Shown one piece after another: positions 44,081 to 53,202 of a stretch of 59,732 nucleotides of DNA (its first letter is position 1; every line of letters begins with the position of its first letter). This stretch comes from Alphaproteobacteria bacterium (GTDB lineage Bacteria > Pseudomonadota > Alphaproteobacteria > UBA828): positions 1 through 59,732 of the forward strand of contig SHWC01000009.1 of assembly GCA_009691045.1 (NCBI GenBank), written 5' to 3'. A program made the translations under genes and the position numbers. The notes beneath the pieces were generated by a model, which saw nothing but the letters and a program-made list of their open reading frames with translations, was not told the origin of the DNA and did no database searches.

Positions 44081-44998
44081 TTACTTCCCCGGGTGAGCCT
44101 GCCAAAGCGTGACCAGACCGTCAAGCCTAAGCCGCGCCGGCACGATGGCATTGCCAAGCCGCGTGCTGACCGAATCGAGCCAATCGCCCTCGAAATCTTC
44201 ACGCTTTAGCTCGCTGATCGGCAGGTCAGACGCGATGGCGCGGTTGGTTTTGAGCCATTCCAGCGCCTCTTGCTCGCCCCCAATAGCATCGATTAGACCC
44301 AATTCCTTGGCTTGGCGGCCCGTGAAAATCCGGCCATCCGCCAGCGTGAGCACCACATCGCGCGGCAAATTGCGCCGCTCGACCACCATGTCGACAAACA
44401 TCTTATAGGTATCGTCGATCACCGCCTTGACCGCCGTCCGGGCTTCATCGGTCATCCGCTCGAAGGGCGAGGGCTGCGCCTTTAGGGGCCCACTCTTGAT
44501 GGCTTCGGCCTTGATGCCCAGATCGGCCAAGAGTTCGGTCACCTCGGCGGTCTGTAGAATCACGCCGATCGAGCCCGTGATGGTCGAAACCCGCGCGAAA
44601 ACCTGGTCGGCGGCGAGCGCCACCATATAGCCGCCCGAGGCGGCGGTGGTCCCCATCACGGCGATCACCGGCTTTTTTTGGGCAATGCGCCTGAGCGCGA
44701 GATACATCGCCTCGCCGCCCGTCGCCGTGCCGCCCGGACTATCGATCCGCACGATCACGGCCTTGACGCCGGAATCCTTGGCGATGTCATCGAGCTTGGT
44801 TTCAAGACGCGGGTCGTCGATCACCAGACCATCGACCCAAAGGCGGACGATACGCTCGCCCATCACGCCATCCGAGCCGAAGCGCATCACGGCGACGATC
44901 GCGAGCACAACCAGGCCAACAATCGCCAGCGTACGCCAAATGATCAGGCCGCGCTTGAGGCGGCGCCGCTCAATCAGACGATCGGGATCGAACGCCAT
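44081..44998 (-). CDS. sppA: Signal peptide peptidase SppA (36K type)
   Basis: A 305-residue inner-membrane serine protease that degrades cleaved signal peptides. One N-terminal membrane segment (about residues 19-40, IIWRTLAIVGLVVLAIVAVM) precedes a crotonase-like protease core with VRIDSPGGTATGGEAMYLAL, TTAASGGYMVALAAD holding the nucleophile Ser, GSIGVILQTAE, and DGRIFTGRQAKELGLID. Encoded 115 nt downstream of rpsA. Confidence 0.93.
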   Translation of the reverse strand: MAFDPDRLIERRRLKRGLIIWRTLAIVGLVVLAIVAVMRFGSDGVMGERIVRLWVDGLVIDDPRLETKLDDIAKDSGVKAVIVRIDSPGGTATGGEAMYLALRRIAQKKPVIAVMGTTAASGGYMVALAADQVFARVSTITGSIGVILQTAEVTELLADLGIKAEAIKSGPLKAQPSPFERMTDEARTAVKAVIDDTYKMFVDMVVERRNLPRDVVLTLADGRIFTGRQAKELGLIDAIGGEQEALEWLKTNRAIASDLPISELKREDFEGDWLDSVSTRLGNAIVPARLRLDGLVTLWQAHPGK

Positions 44999-45113
44999 GA
45001 GCTTCGTCCTGCCGGCCGAGCCCGAAGGCCCGATCTATGGTGTCGACTGCACCCCAGCCGCGCGGCACGAATTTGCCGAGCGGCTTCAACCGAGAAAATA
45101 GCGTCGCGGAGGC

Positions 45114-46829
45114 TCAGTTGTCGTCGCCCTTCTGCTCTTTCTTGCTTCGAAGCGCGGCGCCGAGAATATCGCCGAGGCTGGCGCCGCTATCGGTCGAGCC
45201 GAACTCGGCCATCGCCTGCTTTTCCTCTTCGACTTCGAGCGCCTTGATCGAGAGTTGAGCGCGACGACCGCCACGCTCGATCGTCATGATCTTGGCATCG
45301 AGCTTATCACCGACCGAGAAACGATCAGGGCGTTGCTCGCCGCGATCGCGTGCCAGATCGGCGCGCCGTATGAAGCCGAGCATGTTGTCGAGAAAGCCGA
45401 CCTCGAGGCCCGCTTCGGTCACCGCGGTTACCGTGCAGGTGACGGCCTCGCCCTTGCGGGTATCGAGCGCGCGAACCGGATCATCCGACAATTGTTTGAT
45501 GCCGAGCCCAATGCGTTCCTTTTCAATATCGACTGACAGCACCTTGGCCTTAACGACATCGCCCTTCTTGTAACGCTGAATCGCTTTCTCGCCCGGCGCC
45601 TGCCAATCGATATCCGACATGTGAACCATGCCGAAGATTTCACCCGACAGTTCGACGAACAGACCAAACTCGGTGATGTTCTTGATCTCGCCTTCGACCA
45701 GGCTGTTTTCCGGATATTTCTCGGGGAAGCCCTGCCAGGGATTGGGCATGCACTGCTTCAGCCCAAGGCTGATGCGGCGCTTATCGGGGTCGACATCGAG
45801 CACCATCACATCGACTTCTTGGCTGGTCGATATGATCTTGCCCGGGTGCACGTTTTTCTTGGTCCAGCTCATTTCCGAGACGTGGACCAAACCTTCGACA
45901 CCGGCCTCAAGTTCAACGAACGCGCCGTAGTCCGTGATGTTGGTCACGCGGCCCGACAGCTTCGCGCCCACCGGGTACTTCGCCACCACACCCTGCCAGG
46001 GGTCGGATTCGAGCTGCTTCATGCCAAGGCTGATGCGCTGGGTCTCGGGGTTGAACCTGATGACCTGAACCTTGACCGGCTGGCTGATATGAAGCACTTC
46101 GGACGGGTGATTGATCCGCTTCCATGAAATGTCGGTGACATGGAGCAAACCATCGACGCCGCCGAGATCGACGAACGCGCCGTAGTCGGTGATGTTCTTG
46201 ACCACGCCTTCGAGGATCTGGCCCTCGTGCAAATCGGAGATCAGCTGCGTGCGTTGTTCGGCGCGCGAATCTTCGAGCACCGCGCGACGCGAGACCACGA
46301 TATTGCCGCGCCGACGATCCATTTTGAGAATTTGAAATTGCTGCTCGGTGCCGAGCAGCGGCGTTACATCGCGCATCGGCCTGATATCGACTTGGCTGCC
46401 CGGCAAAAACGCCACGGCGCCGCCAAGGTCAACCGTGAAGCCGCCTTTGACACGGCCGAACAGAACGCCAGAGACGCGCTCATTGTTCTTATAAGCCTGT
46501 TCGAGTTTTTCCCACGCCTCTTCGCGCCGCGCGCGCTCGCGTGAGAGCGAGGCCTCGCCGCGCTTGGTCTCGATCCGATCGATGAAAACCTCGACCTCAT
46601 CGCCGATTTTCAATTCAGCGGTCTGACCCGGTGCGCTGAATTCCTTGATCGGCACGCGGCCTTCGACTTTGAGCCCGACGTCGATGACGGCCGTGTCGTT
46701 CTCGATAGCGATGATACGTCCCTTAACGACACCGCCTTCGAAACGCGGCTTGTCGGCGACGAATTGATCGAGCAGGTCGGCGAACCGCTCCTTACGCGGC
46801 GATGCCGCTGCCGTGGTCTCCCTAGACAT
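45114..46829 (-). CDS. rpsA: 30S ribosomal protein S1
   Basis: A 571-residue protein with six S1 OB-fold repeats (GRIIAIENDTAVIDVGLKVE, RVKGGFTVDLGGAVAFLPGS, VKNITDYGAFVDLGGVDGLL, VTNITDYGAFVELEAGVEGL, IKNITEFGLFVELSGEIFGM and a divergent sixth ending GFIRRADL). It binds mRNA leaders and docks them on the 30S subunit. ATG 46829 follows an AGGAGAAGT ribosome site. Lies between cmk and sppA, the classic cmk-rpsA linkage. Confidence 0.97.
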   Translation of the reverse strand: MSRETTAAASPRKERFADLLDQFVADKPRFEGGVVKGRIIAIENDTAVIDVGLKVEGRVPIKEFSAPGQTAELKIGDEVEVFIDRIETKRGEASLSRERARREEAWEKLEQAYKNNERVSGVLFGRVKGGFTVDLGGAVAFLPGSQVDIRPMRDVTPLLGTEQQFQILKMDRRRGNIVVSRRAVLEDSRAEQRTQLISDLHEGQILEGVVKNITDYGAFVDLGGVDGLLHVTDISWKRINHPSEVLHISQPVKVQVIRFNPETQRISLGMKQLESDPWQGVVAKYPVGAKLSGRVTNITDYGAFVELEAGVEGLVHVSEMSWTKKNVHPGKIISTSQEVDVMVLDVDPDKRRISLGLKQCMPNPWQGFPEKYPENSLVEGEIKNITEFGLFVELSGEIFGMVHMSDIDWQAPGEKAIQRYKKGDVVKAKVLSVDIEKERIGLGIKQLSDDPVRALDTRKGEAVTCTVTAVTEAGLEVGFLDNMLGFIRRADLARDRGEQRPDRFSVGDKLDAKIMTIERGGRRAQLSIKALEVEEEKQAMAEFGSTDSGASLGDILGAALRSKKEQKGDDN

Positions 46830-46929
46830 TACTTCTCCTGGTTGACGCTCGAGCTTGGCCGAGCGTGCGGCGCGTCGTCATGCGCCACGGTTCGATGTTA
46901 AACGCGACGAGCGCCGACCATCGGCGCCC

Positions 46930-46977
46930 GCTAGAAAGCTCAAATCAACGCGCCCCAACCGGCGCGCGTGCAATCGA
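46930..46977 (-). terminator. Weak hairpin between cmk and rpsA
   Basis: The cmk-rpsA gap is 148 bases. Reading the minus strand just after the cmk stop, CGCGCC-GGTTGG-GGCGCG can fold, followed by TTGATTTGAG. This may be partial termination or a processing site ahead of rpsA; the T-tract is poor. Confidence 0.3.
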
Positions 46978-47613
46978 CTAGCCGCCCTTGGAATCGATGA
47001 ATCGAACCGCCTGATGGAAGACCTCGTCTGCATCGAGGTCAGTGGTATCGATCACCAGTGCGCCATCGGCCGGCTTCAACGGCGCGACAGCGCGACTGCC
47101 ATCACGGGCGTCACGTTCCTTCATTTCCGCAAGAACGCGCGATCCTATAGCCTTGTTACGCTTTTCCCGCAACTGCTTCACGCGCCGAAGGGCGCGAACC
47201 TCAAGGCTCGCCGTCACAAATAGCTTGGCCTCGGCGTCGGGAAACACCACCGTGCCGATGTCGCGGCCATCGAGCACGGCACCCGGCAAAGTGCGCCCAA
47301 CCGCCCGCTGATATTTGAGCAACGCGGTACGAACCGGCTGATGGGCGGCCACGATCGAAGCCGCCTGGCTCACCCGTTCCTCGCGCAAATCCGCCCGTTT
47401 GAGGTCGCTGGGGTCGAGCGAAAGCGCGGCCGCTTCCGCCGCAACCGCATCATGGGGCTCACCGCCAGCCCCGAGCAGGCGCGCCGCGACCGCGCGATAA
47501 AGCAAGCCGGTATCAAGGAAATTAAGCCGGTAATGCGCAGCCAGACGGCGCGCCAGCGTGCCTTTGCCCGAGGCCGCCGGACCATCGACCGCGATCACCC
47601 GCCCTCGCGCCAT
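46978..47613 (-). CDS. cmk: Cytidylate kinase
   Basis: A 211-residue kinase phosphorylating CMP and dCMP. P-loop DGPAASGKGTLARRLA at about residues 10-25, LDTGLLYRAVAARLL, LDGRDIGTVVFPDAEAKLFV and the LID region ERDARDGSRAVAPLKPADGA followed by IDTTDLDADEV. It starts 6 nt after aroA. Confidence 0.96.
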   Translation of the reverse strand: MARGRVIAVDGPAASGKGTLARRLAAHYRLNFLDTGLLYRAVAARLLGAGGEPHDAVAAEAAALSLDPSDLKRADLREERVSQAASIVAAHQPVRTALLKYQRAVGRTLPGAVLDGRDIGTVVFPDAEAKLFVTASLEVRALRRVKQLREKRNKAIGSRVLAEMKERDARDGSRAVAPLKPADGALVIDTTDLDADEVFHQAVRFIDSKGG

Positions 47614-47619
47614 GGGGGC

Positions 47620-48981
47620 CTAGACCGCGTCGATTGGCCCGCCCAGACCGGCCATCAGGGCGGTGAAGCCCGGAAAGCTGGTAGCGATCGGCGAACCATC
47701 ATCGACAGTGATCGGCTGCTCCGCGACCAACCCGAGGACAAGAAACGACATGGCGATCCGGTGGTCGAGCCGGGTTGGAATCAGCGCGCCCCCCTTGGGC
47801 GGCCGCCCCTGACCCTCAATAATCAGGCCATCCTTCAATTCTTCGACCACGACGCCACAGGCGCTAAGGCCCTGGGCGATCGCGGCCAGGCGGTCGCTCT
47901 CCTTGACCCGGAGTTCGGCCAGACCATTGAGTTTGGTGCGGCCTTCGGCGCACGCCGCGATCACCGCGAGGATCGGGTATTCATCGATCATGCTGGGCGC
48001 CCGCTCGGCCGGCACGTTGACGCCGCGCAACCGGCCGGCCCGCACGCGGAGATCCGCGACTTGCTCGCCCGCGGCGGATCGTTGGTTCTCGAGCGCGATC
48101 TCTGCCCCCATTTCGATCAGCGTATCGATCAGCCCGGTACGCCGTGGATTGACTCCGACATTGGTCAGGCGGATGTCCGAGCCCGGCACGAGCAAGGCCG
48201 CCGCGAGCGGAAAGGCCGCCGAGGAAATATCGCCCGGCACCACGATGTCGCGCCCCTCGAGCTCGGGCTGGCCGACCAGCGTGATGGTCCGCGTGCCATC
48301 GCTTTCCGCCGCCACCCGAAGCTCGGCGCCGAAATGGCGCAGCATGAGTTCGGTGTGATCGCGGCTCGGCTCGGGTTCGACGACGATGGTATGGCCCGGC
48401 GCGCTCAAACCCGCGAGCAGCACCGCCGACTTGACCTGCGCCGAGGCGACCGGCAAGCGATAATTGATCGGCATCGGGCTCTCGGCGCCGATAATGGCGA
48501 GCGGCAGTCGATTGCCTTCGCGGCACACAAAGCGTGTGCCGAATTGCCTCAGCGGTTCGATCACACGGCCCATCGGGCGCCCGCGCAGCGAGGCATCACC
48601 AGTCATGAAGCTGGTGAAGCGATGGCCGGCCAATACCCCCATCATCAGCCGCGCGCCCGTGCCTGCATTGCCGAAATCGAGCACATCGGCGGGCTCGGCC
48701 AGGCCGCCCAGACCCACGCCATGGACCCGCCACGCGCCCGGCCCTAGGCGCGCGACCTCAACGCCAAGCACCGTCAAGGCGCGGCCGGTATTGAGCACGT
48801 CCTCGCCTTCGAGCAAACCTTCGATCCGCGTTTCACCGACCGCGAGGCCGCCGATCATGAGCGCGCGGTGCGAAATCGATTTATCGCCGGGCACCCGCGC
48901 CTCGCCCTTCAGTGCGCCGGCACGGCGGGCCCGCAAGGGTTGCGGAATGGCGGAATCAGGTGGGGTTGCGCCGTGCGACAT
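47620..48981 (-). CDS. aroA: 3-phosphoshikimate 1-carboxyvinyltransferase (EPSP synthase)
   Basis: A 453-residue shikimate pathway enzyme joining shikimate-3-phosphate and PEP, supplying chorismate for the tryptophan genes further along. [87 protein letters not shown] and [13 protein letters not shown] are diagnostic. The [13 protein letters not shown] segment carries Ala after the GNAGT loop, a pattern of class II (less glyphosate-sensitive) EPSP synthases. ATG 48981 begins the minus-strand block. Confidence 0.96.
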   Translation of the reverse strand: MSHGATPPDSAIPQPLRARRAGALKGEARVPGDKSISHRALMIGGLAVGETRIEGLLEGEDVLNTGRALTVLGVEVARLGPGAWRVHGVGLGGLAEPADVLDFGNAGTGARLMMGVLAGHRFTSFMTGDASLRGRPMGRVIEPLRQFGTRFVCREGNRLPLAIIGAESPMPINYRLPVASAQVKSAVLLAGLSAPGHTIVVEPEPSRDHTELMLRHFGAELRVAAESDGTRTITLVGQPELEGRDIVVPGDISSAAFPLAAALLVPGSDIRLTNVGVNPRRTGLIDTLIEMGAEIALENQRSAAGEQVADLRVRAGRLRGVNVPAERAPSMIDEYPILAVIAACAEGRTKLNGLAELRVKESDRLAAIAQGLSACGVVVEELKDGLIIEGQGRPPKGGALIPTRLDHRIAMSFLVLGLVAEQPITVDDGSPIATSFPGFTALMAGLGGPIDAV

Positions 48982-49139
48982 GGCAGCGTCTCTATCACAA
49001 TGAGGCCGCCCAAGGAACGGCGGCGAGGCGATTTACTGATTTTGCTTTTGACAGGCCCCTCGCAGTCGTGGCAATTGCCGACCGCCGATGAGCCGAGGAA
49101 GCAACCCCCTCGGTCCGGCGCATGGAAGGAGCAAGACGC

Positions 49140-49502
49140 GTGGTCAAGGCCGAATGGGGCGTAAAACGCACCTGTCAAAGCTGTAGCGCGAAATTTTACG
49201 ATATGCGCCGCGAACCGGTGCTCTGCCCAAAATGCGGCGTGGTGCAGGATTTGGAAGCGGTCACCAGGCCCCGCCGGTCGCGCGCGGCACCAGTTGCGGC
49301 CGAGCCAAAGCCGCCCAAGCCCGTGCCGAAGCGACCGACCAGCGATGAAGAGGCCCTGGTCGAAGCCAGCGATCTCGAGGTCGAGGTCGACAAAGATGAC
49401 GATGAGGAAGAAGAGGTCATCGAGGATGCCTCGGAACTCGGCGAGGACGAAGACGACGTCGCCGAGGTCATTCCCGGGGTCAATGGCGAGGAAGAGCGTT
49501 AG
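49140..49502 (+). CDS. TIGR02300 / FYDLN-acid family zinc-ribbon protein
   Basis: A 120-residue protein of the alphaproteobacterial FYDLN-acid family: KRTCQSCSAKFYDMRREPVL then CPKCG form a CxxC...CxxC zinc ribbon (the normal FYDLN reads FYDMR here), a Pro/Lys hinge follows and the C-terminal half is extremely acidic (EVEVDKDDDEEEEV...). GTG 49140 follows GGAAGGAG at 8 nt; ATG 49122 is the alternative. Function unknown; it usually lies between aroA and a tRNA-Ala gene, as here. Confidence 0.9.
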   Translation: MVKAEWGVKRTCQSCSAKFYDMRREPVLCPKCGVVQDLEAVTRPRRSRAAPVAAEPKPPKPVPKRPTSDEEALVEASDLEVEVDKDDDEEEEVIEDASELGEDEDDVAEVIPGVNGEEER

Positions 49503-49531
49503 GATAAGCTAAACCAGCGCGTGCCAGGCTC

Positions 49532-49560
49532 TTGCGCCTCCAGCGCGGCAATCCTATCGT
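49532..49560 (+). promoter_or_regulatory. Possible sigma-70 promoter of tRNA-Ala
   Basis: TTGCGC at 49532-49537 and TATCGT at 49555-49560 with a 17-base spacer, 35 bases before the tRNA. The match to the -35 box is only partial. Confidence 0.35.
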
Positions 49561-49594
49561 TAAGAGACACGCGCGCCGTATCCCAATTTCCGCC

Positions 49595-49670
<76 letters not shown>

Positions 49671-49675
49671 ATAAA

Positions 49676-49711
49676 ATCAGGGGCTTAGCTGGCAACGGCT
49701 AAGCCCCTGAT
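49676..49711. terminator. Bidirectional terminator between tRNA-Ala and the dioxygenase gene
   Basis: Perfect 14-bp stem ATCAGGGGCTTAGC (49676-49689) with GCTAAGCCCCTGAT (49698-49711), 8-base loop. On the minus strand it is followed by TTTTATT, a good terminator for the dioxygenase gene ending at 49726; on the plus strand it follows the tRNA by 5 bases. Confidence 0.85.
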
Positions 49712-49725
49712 GCTTGGTTGAAGGC

Positions 49726-50376
49726 TTATTTCGCACTGCGTTCGACCACGATGTCGAACCGCCCGACGAGTGCACCAGGCTCGATCTCGGGCGCCGGCTT
49801 GAAATCGACCAATAGCCGCGCCTGTGCCTCGGGGCTGAGCCGCGAGAACAAGCCATCGTTCGCATTTTCGGGCGCGCCGGCGACATAGGCTTGGGTGACC
49901 AAGCGCCGAAGGCCCGGCCCGCTGACGATGACGTGGATATGCGGGGTGCGGCCGGTATAAGGCACCGGATGGATAGTGCGGAAACCATAACCACCGTCCG
50001 CTGCGGTGACCAGCGCGCCATAGCCCTGAAAACCGGCATCGGGCTCATGGCCCTCTCGATCACCTGGATGGTGATATCGGCCGTTTGAATCGCATTGCCA
50101 GATTTCGACCCGCGCCCCTTTGCAAGATGCCCCGTCAGTGGTTCGGATCACGCCTAACATATGCGCAATTTGGCCGCGCGCGGGGGGCGCTGCGGCGATC
50201 CGTGCCAAATCGGCATCGCGCTCCTCCGGCAACGTAATCGGGTAGAATGGTCCGGCCGGCTGTGCTGGCGTTGGCGCGAGGGTTTGACCAAAGGCTGCCC
50301 GTTTGGTGATCGGCGCCACGAATGCGACGGCGCCGACTGAAAGCGCCGCGGTCAAGAAACCTCGCCTAGACGTCAT
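49726..50376 (-). CDS. Secreted intradiol ring-cleavage dioxygenase
   Basis: A 216-residue protein with a twin-arginine signal (SRRGFLTAALSVGAVAF, residues 3-19) and an intradiol dioxygenase core. The four Fe(III) ligands are visible as Tyr101 (NGRYHHPGD), Tyr140, His146 and His148 (VPYTGRTPHIHV). Cytoplasmic catechol or protocatechuate dioxygenases are longer and lack a Tat signal; this is the exported protocatechuate-3,4-like group. ATG 50376 follows GGAAGGTGGG; the longer frame to 50487 crosses the operator palindrome. Likely cleaves a catecholic substrate in the periplasm. Confidence 0.85.
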   Translation of the reverse strand: MTSRRGFLTAALSVGAVAFVAPITKRAAFGQTLAPTPAQPAGPFYPITLPEERDADLARIAAAPPARGQIAHMLGVIRTTDGASCKGARVEIWQCDSNGRYHHPGDREGHEPDAGFQGYGALVTAADGGYGFRTIHPVPYTGRTPHIHVIVSGPGLRRLVTQAYVAGAPENANDGLFSRLSPEAQARLLVDFKPAPEIEPGALVGRFDIVVERSAK

Positions 50377-50477
50377 CGAGCCCACCTTCCATGGTTGGCG
50401 CGTTGTAGCATCGCAGCCGGCCGAGTGCGCATGAATCCGATAGACAGGCTCAGCGGTTGAAGGCAAGTTTCTGGATA

Positions 50478-50487
50478 TTGTATACAA
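50478..50487. promoter_or_regulatory. GntR/FCD-type operator palindrome
   Basis: TTGTATACAA, a perfect 10-base palindrome in the 164-base region between the divergent dioxygenase and hydrolase genes. This is the typical core operator of FadR/VanR-subfamily GntR repressors, which often control aromatic acid catabolism. No GntR gene is present in the window. Confidence 0.6.
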
Positions 50488-50540
50488 GACTCGCCATGGC
50501 GAGCGAGCGTCCCGGCATTAGCCACTAAAGCGAGGGAAAA

Positions 50541-51356
50541 GTGGCGCTCAGCGAAATCGATCTCGAGGTCGCCGGCCACCGCGCCCATGCCTGGCAGGGC
50601 GGTGCGGGCTTTCCGATCCTCATGCTGCACGGCTCGGGACCGGGCGCCGGCACGATCGGCAATTGGCGTCTCGTGCTCGAGCCTTTGGCCGCGCGCTACC
50701 GCATTTTGGCCGCCGATTTGATCGGCTTTGGCCAATCCGCGCGCAAAAAGGCCGAGCCTTATTTCGATCCCGCGCTTTGGCTCGCCGAGGCCGAGGGCCT
50801 GTTGCAGCATTTGCCGGCGGGGCCGGTTGGCATCATCGGCCATTCGGTCTCCGGCGCGCTGGCCTTGAAACTCGCGGCGCGCAATCCCGACCGCATCGTC
50901 AAAGTGTTGACCACCGGCTCGATGGGCAATCGGTTCAAACCGAATCGTTTTACCGAGGAATGCTGGAACTTCCCCGAAACCAAGGAAGCCTTGCGCTCCG
51001 CCGTCGGCAATTTGGTCTACGACCAATCGGTCATCACCGAGGAGTTCCTCGACAACCGCATCAAGATTTTGCACGGCGGCGATTACGCGCCCTATTTCCG
51101 AGCTATGTTTGCCGGCGACAAGCAGCGTTATATTGACGCGGCGGCCGTGAGCGATGACGAATTGAAACGCATCAAGGCCGATGTGTTGATGCTGCACGGG
51201 CGCGATGACAAACCCTTCCCGTGCGCCGACAACACGCTGGTGCTCGCGCCCAAGATCGCGCGCGCGGACGCCATGGTGATCGCGCGCTGCGGCCACTCGC
51301 CGGCGCTCGAACATCCGCAAAAACTGATCGCGGCCGCGCATCTGTTGTTTGGCTAG
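50541..51356 (+). CDS. Alpha/beta hydrolase, meta-cleavage-product-hydrolase-like
   Basis: A 271-residue alpha/beta hydrolase. Oxyanion region LHGSGPGAGTIGNWR (the GSGPGA form is typical of C-C bond hydrolases such as HsaD, BphD and DmpD), nucleophile Ser102 in IIGHSVSGALAL, acid Asp in LHGRDDKPFP and His in CGHSPALEHP. GTG 50541 follows GCGAGGG. First gene of a plus-strand run with the Rid protein and two amidohydrolases. The substrate is probably a ring-fission or ester/amide product; unproven. Confidence 0.85.
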   Translation: MALSEIDLEVAGHRAHAWQGGAGFPILMLHGSGPGAGTIGNWRLVLEPLAARYRILAADLIGFGQSARKKAEPYFDPALWLAEAEGLLQHLPAGPVGIIGHSVSGALALKLAARNPDRIVKVLTTGSMGNRFKPNRFTEECWNFPETKEALRSAVGNLVYDQSVITEEFLDNRIKILHGGDYAPYFRAMFAGDKQRYIDAAAVSDDELKRIKADVLMLHGRDDKPFPCADNTLVLAPKIARADAMVIARCGHSPALEHPQKLIAAAHLLFG

Positions 51357-51386
51357 GACAAAAAACAAAACTTAGGGAGATCGAAC

Positions 51387-51794
51387 GTGGCGCAACTTAA
51401 GATGCAGCGAGTTTACTCCGATAAAGTGGCCGAGCCGCCGCCCGGCTTTTGGTCCAATTGCAAGCGGATCGGCGATTGGTTTTGGGTGTCGGGCTTCGTT
51501 GCGCTCGATAAGGATGGCGGCATTGTCGGCGGCGGCGACCCGGGCGCGCAGGCGCGCTACATTTTTTCGAACATCAAGCACTATGTCGAAGCCGCTGGCG
51601 GCAAGATGTCGGACGTCGTCAAGCTCAACATCTATTTGACCGATATGCGCCACCGCCCCGCCGTGCTTGAAGCGCGTCGCGAATTCTTTACCGGCGATTT
51701 TCCGTGCTCGACCTTGGTTGGCGTGACGTCGCTCTTCGATGTTCGCGCGCTCGTCGAGATCGATTGTTCCGGCCATATCGGCTCCAGCTCCTAA
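51387..51794 (+). CDS. Rid-family (RidA/YjgF) protein lacking the catalytic arginine
   Basis: A 135-residue YjgF/YER057c/UK114-fold protein. WVSGFVALDKDG, ARYIFSNIKHYVEAAGGKMSD, VVKLNIYLTDM and VRALVEIDCSGHI are the family pattern. The segment that in RidA reads PARSTVEV is FPCSTLVGV here, so the Arg needed for imine deaminase activity is replaced by Ser. It therefore belongs with the Rid groups of unknown activity, often found in catabolic operons. GTG 51387 follows GGGAGA. Confidence 0.85.
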   Translation: MAQLKMQRVYSDKVAEPPPGFWSNCKRIGDWFWVSGFVALDKDGGIVGGGDPGAQARYIFSNIKHYVEAAGGKMSDVVKLNIYLTDMRHRPAVLEARREFFTGDFPCSTLVGVTSLFDVRALVEIDCSGHIGSSS

Positions 51795-51823
51795 ACGACT
51801 GCAAATGCCCAAGGAGGCTCATC

Positions 51824-53185
51824 ATGCGTAAGCACATCCGTTGCGGCAGGTTATTCACCGGGCTCTCGGACAAGGCCGAGAGAGATCAGACCATCGTCAT
51901 CAATGACGAGCGGATCGACTATGTCGGCCCGACCGCCGGCGCCCCCAAGGCGGCGCCAGGCGAGCAAATGATCGATCATTCCAAACACTTCGTGCTGCCC
52001 GGGCTGATCGACGTTCACGTCCATCTCGCTTATGGCAATTGCAAGACGGAGGAGGACATCGACCTCTACGCGCCGGTGGAGTTTCGCGCATTGCGCGGGC
52101 TCGAGGCGGCGCAACGCGTGCTGAAGGCGGGCTTTACCTCGATCTGCGATCCGGCGACCAGCGGGCTCGTTTCGCCATCGATCCGCGATGCGATTGAAGC
52201 CAATTTGTTTGTCGGTCCGCGCGTTTCGGCCTCGGGCCCGCAAATCACCAATCGCCAAGGCCTGACCGATTGGTACCCGACCTGGATTGGCGTGCCGTCA
52301 ACGGCGATCGGCGTGCTGTGCAAGGATGCCGCCGAAGGCATCGCCGAGATTCGGAAAGAAGTGAAAGACGGCGTCGACTTCATCAAGGTCGCCATGGACG
52401 GCGATTCGATGAACCCGACCAGCAGCACGCTGACCGCCGGCTATAACCAAGAAGAAATCACAGCCATGGTGCGCGAGGCGCATCGCCTCGGCAAAAAGGT
52501 GGTGGTACATGCGCGCGGCGATGAGGCGACGCTCTATTCGGCGCGCGCCGGCGTCGATGTGATCTTGCACGCCTCCTACATGACCGAGCGGACGCTCGAA
52601 GAAGTGGTCAAGAGCGGCGCCATGCTCTGCCCATCCTATCTATTGTTGGTCAACAATATCGACTTCACGCGCCCAGGCGATGGCGCCTATCCCGCCTTCC
52701 CGGATGCGCATAAGCGCGAGCTCGAGGCCGGCGCCAAGATTCATACGCTCGGCCGCAAGGCTGGCGTGAAATATCTGGTCGGCACCGATTCGGGCTTCGC
52801 CATCACGCCCTATGGCGAGTGGCATGCGCGCGAGCTTGAAACCTTCGTCAAATATTTCGGTTTCTCGCCGGCCGAGGCGATCAAGTGCGCGACCGTCAAT
52901 AACGGATCGTTCGTGCGCCATGCTGGCCATGTCGGCTCGCTCGAAAAAGGCCGCTTCGCCGATATTCTGGTCTTCGATGGCGATCCCTTGGCCGATATCT
53001 CGCAGCTGCAGGATCGCACACGGATCCGCGAGATCTTCCTCGGCGGCGATACGGTGACTCACGAGGTCAATCCGAAGGCGCATCGGCTGCGCTCAGAGTT
53101 CTCGTATCAAATGTGGAACGAGGTCTATAGCCAAGAGCGCATCGCCGAACTTAAGCGCCAGAGCACGCGCCAAGCGGCCGAATAG
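51824..53185 (+). CDS. Metal-dependent amidohydrolase (imidazolonepropionase/prolidase-like)
   Basis: A 453-residue amidohydrolase with a binuclear metal site. FVLPGLIDVHVHLAYG gives the HxH, DFIKVAMDGD the probable carboxylated Lys, VVVHARGDEA and VILHASYMTE the two further His, and LVGTDSGFAITPYGE the Asp. KGRFADILVFDGDPLADI is the usual C-terminal beta-domain. This layout resembles the Xaa-Pro/Xaa-Arg dipeptidase-like (Sgx9260-type) group. ATG 51824 sits after AAGGAGG; the open frame begins earlier in the Rid gene. Substrate unknown; likely a C-N bond in the compound handled by this cluster. Confidence 0.88.
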   Translation: MRKHIRCGRLFTGLSDKAERDQTIVINDERIDYVGPTAGAPKAAPGEQMIDHSKHFVLPGLIDVHVHLAYGNCKTEEDIDLYAPVEFRALRGLEAAQRVLKAGFTSICDPATSGLVSPSIRDAIEANLFVGPRVSASGPQITNRQGLTDWYPTWIGVPSTAIGVLCKDAAEGIAEIRKEVKDGVDFIKVAMDGDSMNPTSSTLTAGYNQEEITAMVREAHRLGKKVVVHARGDEATLYSARAGVDVILHASYMTERTLEEVVKSGAMLCPSYLLLVNNIDFTRPGDGAYPAFPDAHKRELEAGAKIHTLGRKAGVKYLVGTDSGFAITPYGEWHARELETFVKYFGFSPAEAIKCATVNNGSFVRHAGHVGSLEKGRFADILVFDGDPLADISQLQDRTRIREIFLGGDTVTHEVNPKAHRLRSEFSYQMWNEVYSQERIAELKRQSTRQAAE

Positions 53186-53202
53186 GAAAGGACAAAGCGA
53201 CC

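Noticed and set aside
47341-48747. 468-codon open frame on the plus strand
   Set aside because: It is antisense to aroA and cmk, whose motifs are complete. The translation has no recognisable domain and is Arg/His-rich as expected from the reverse strand of GC-rich genes.
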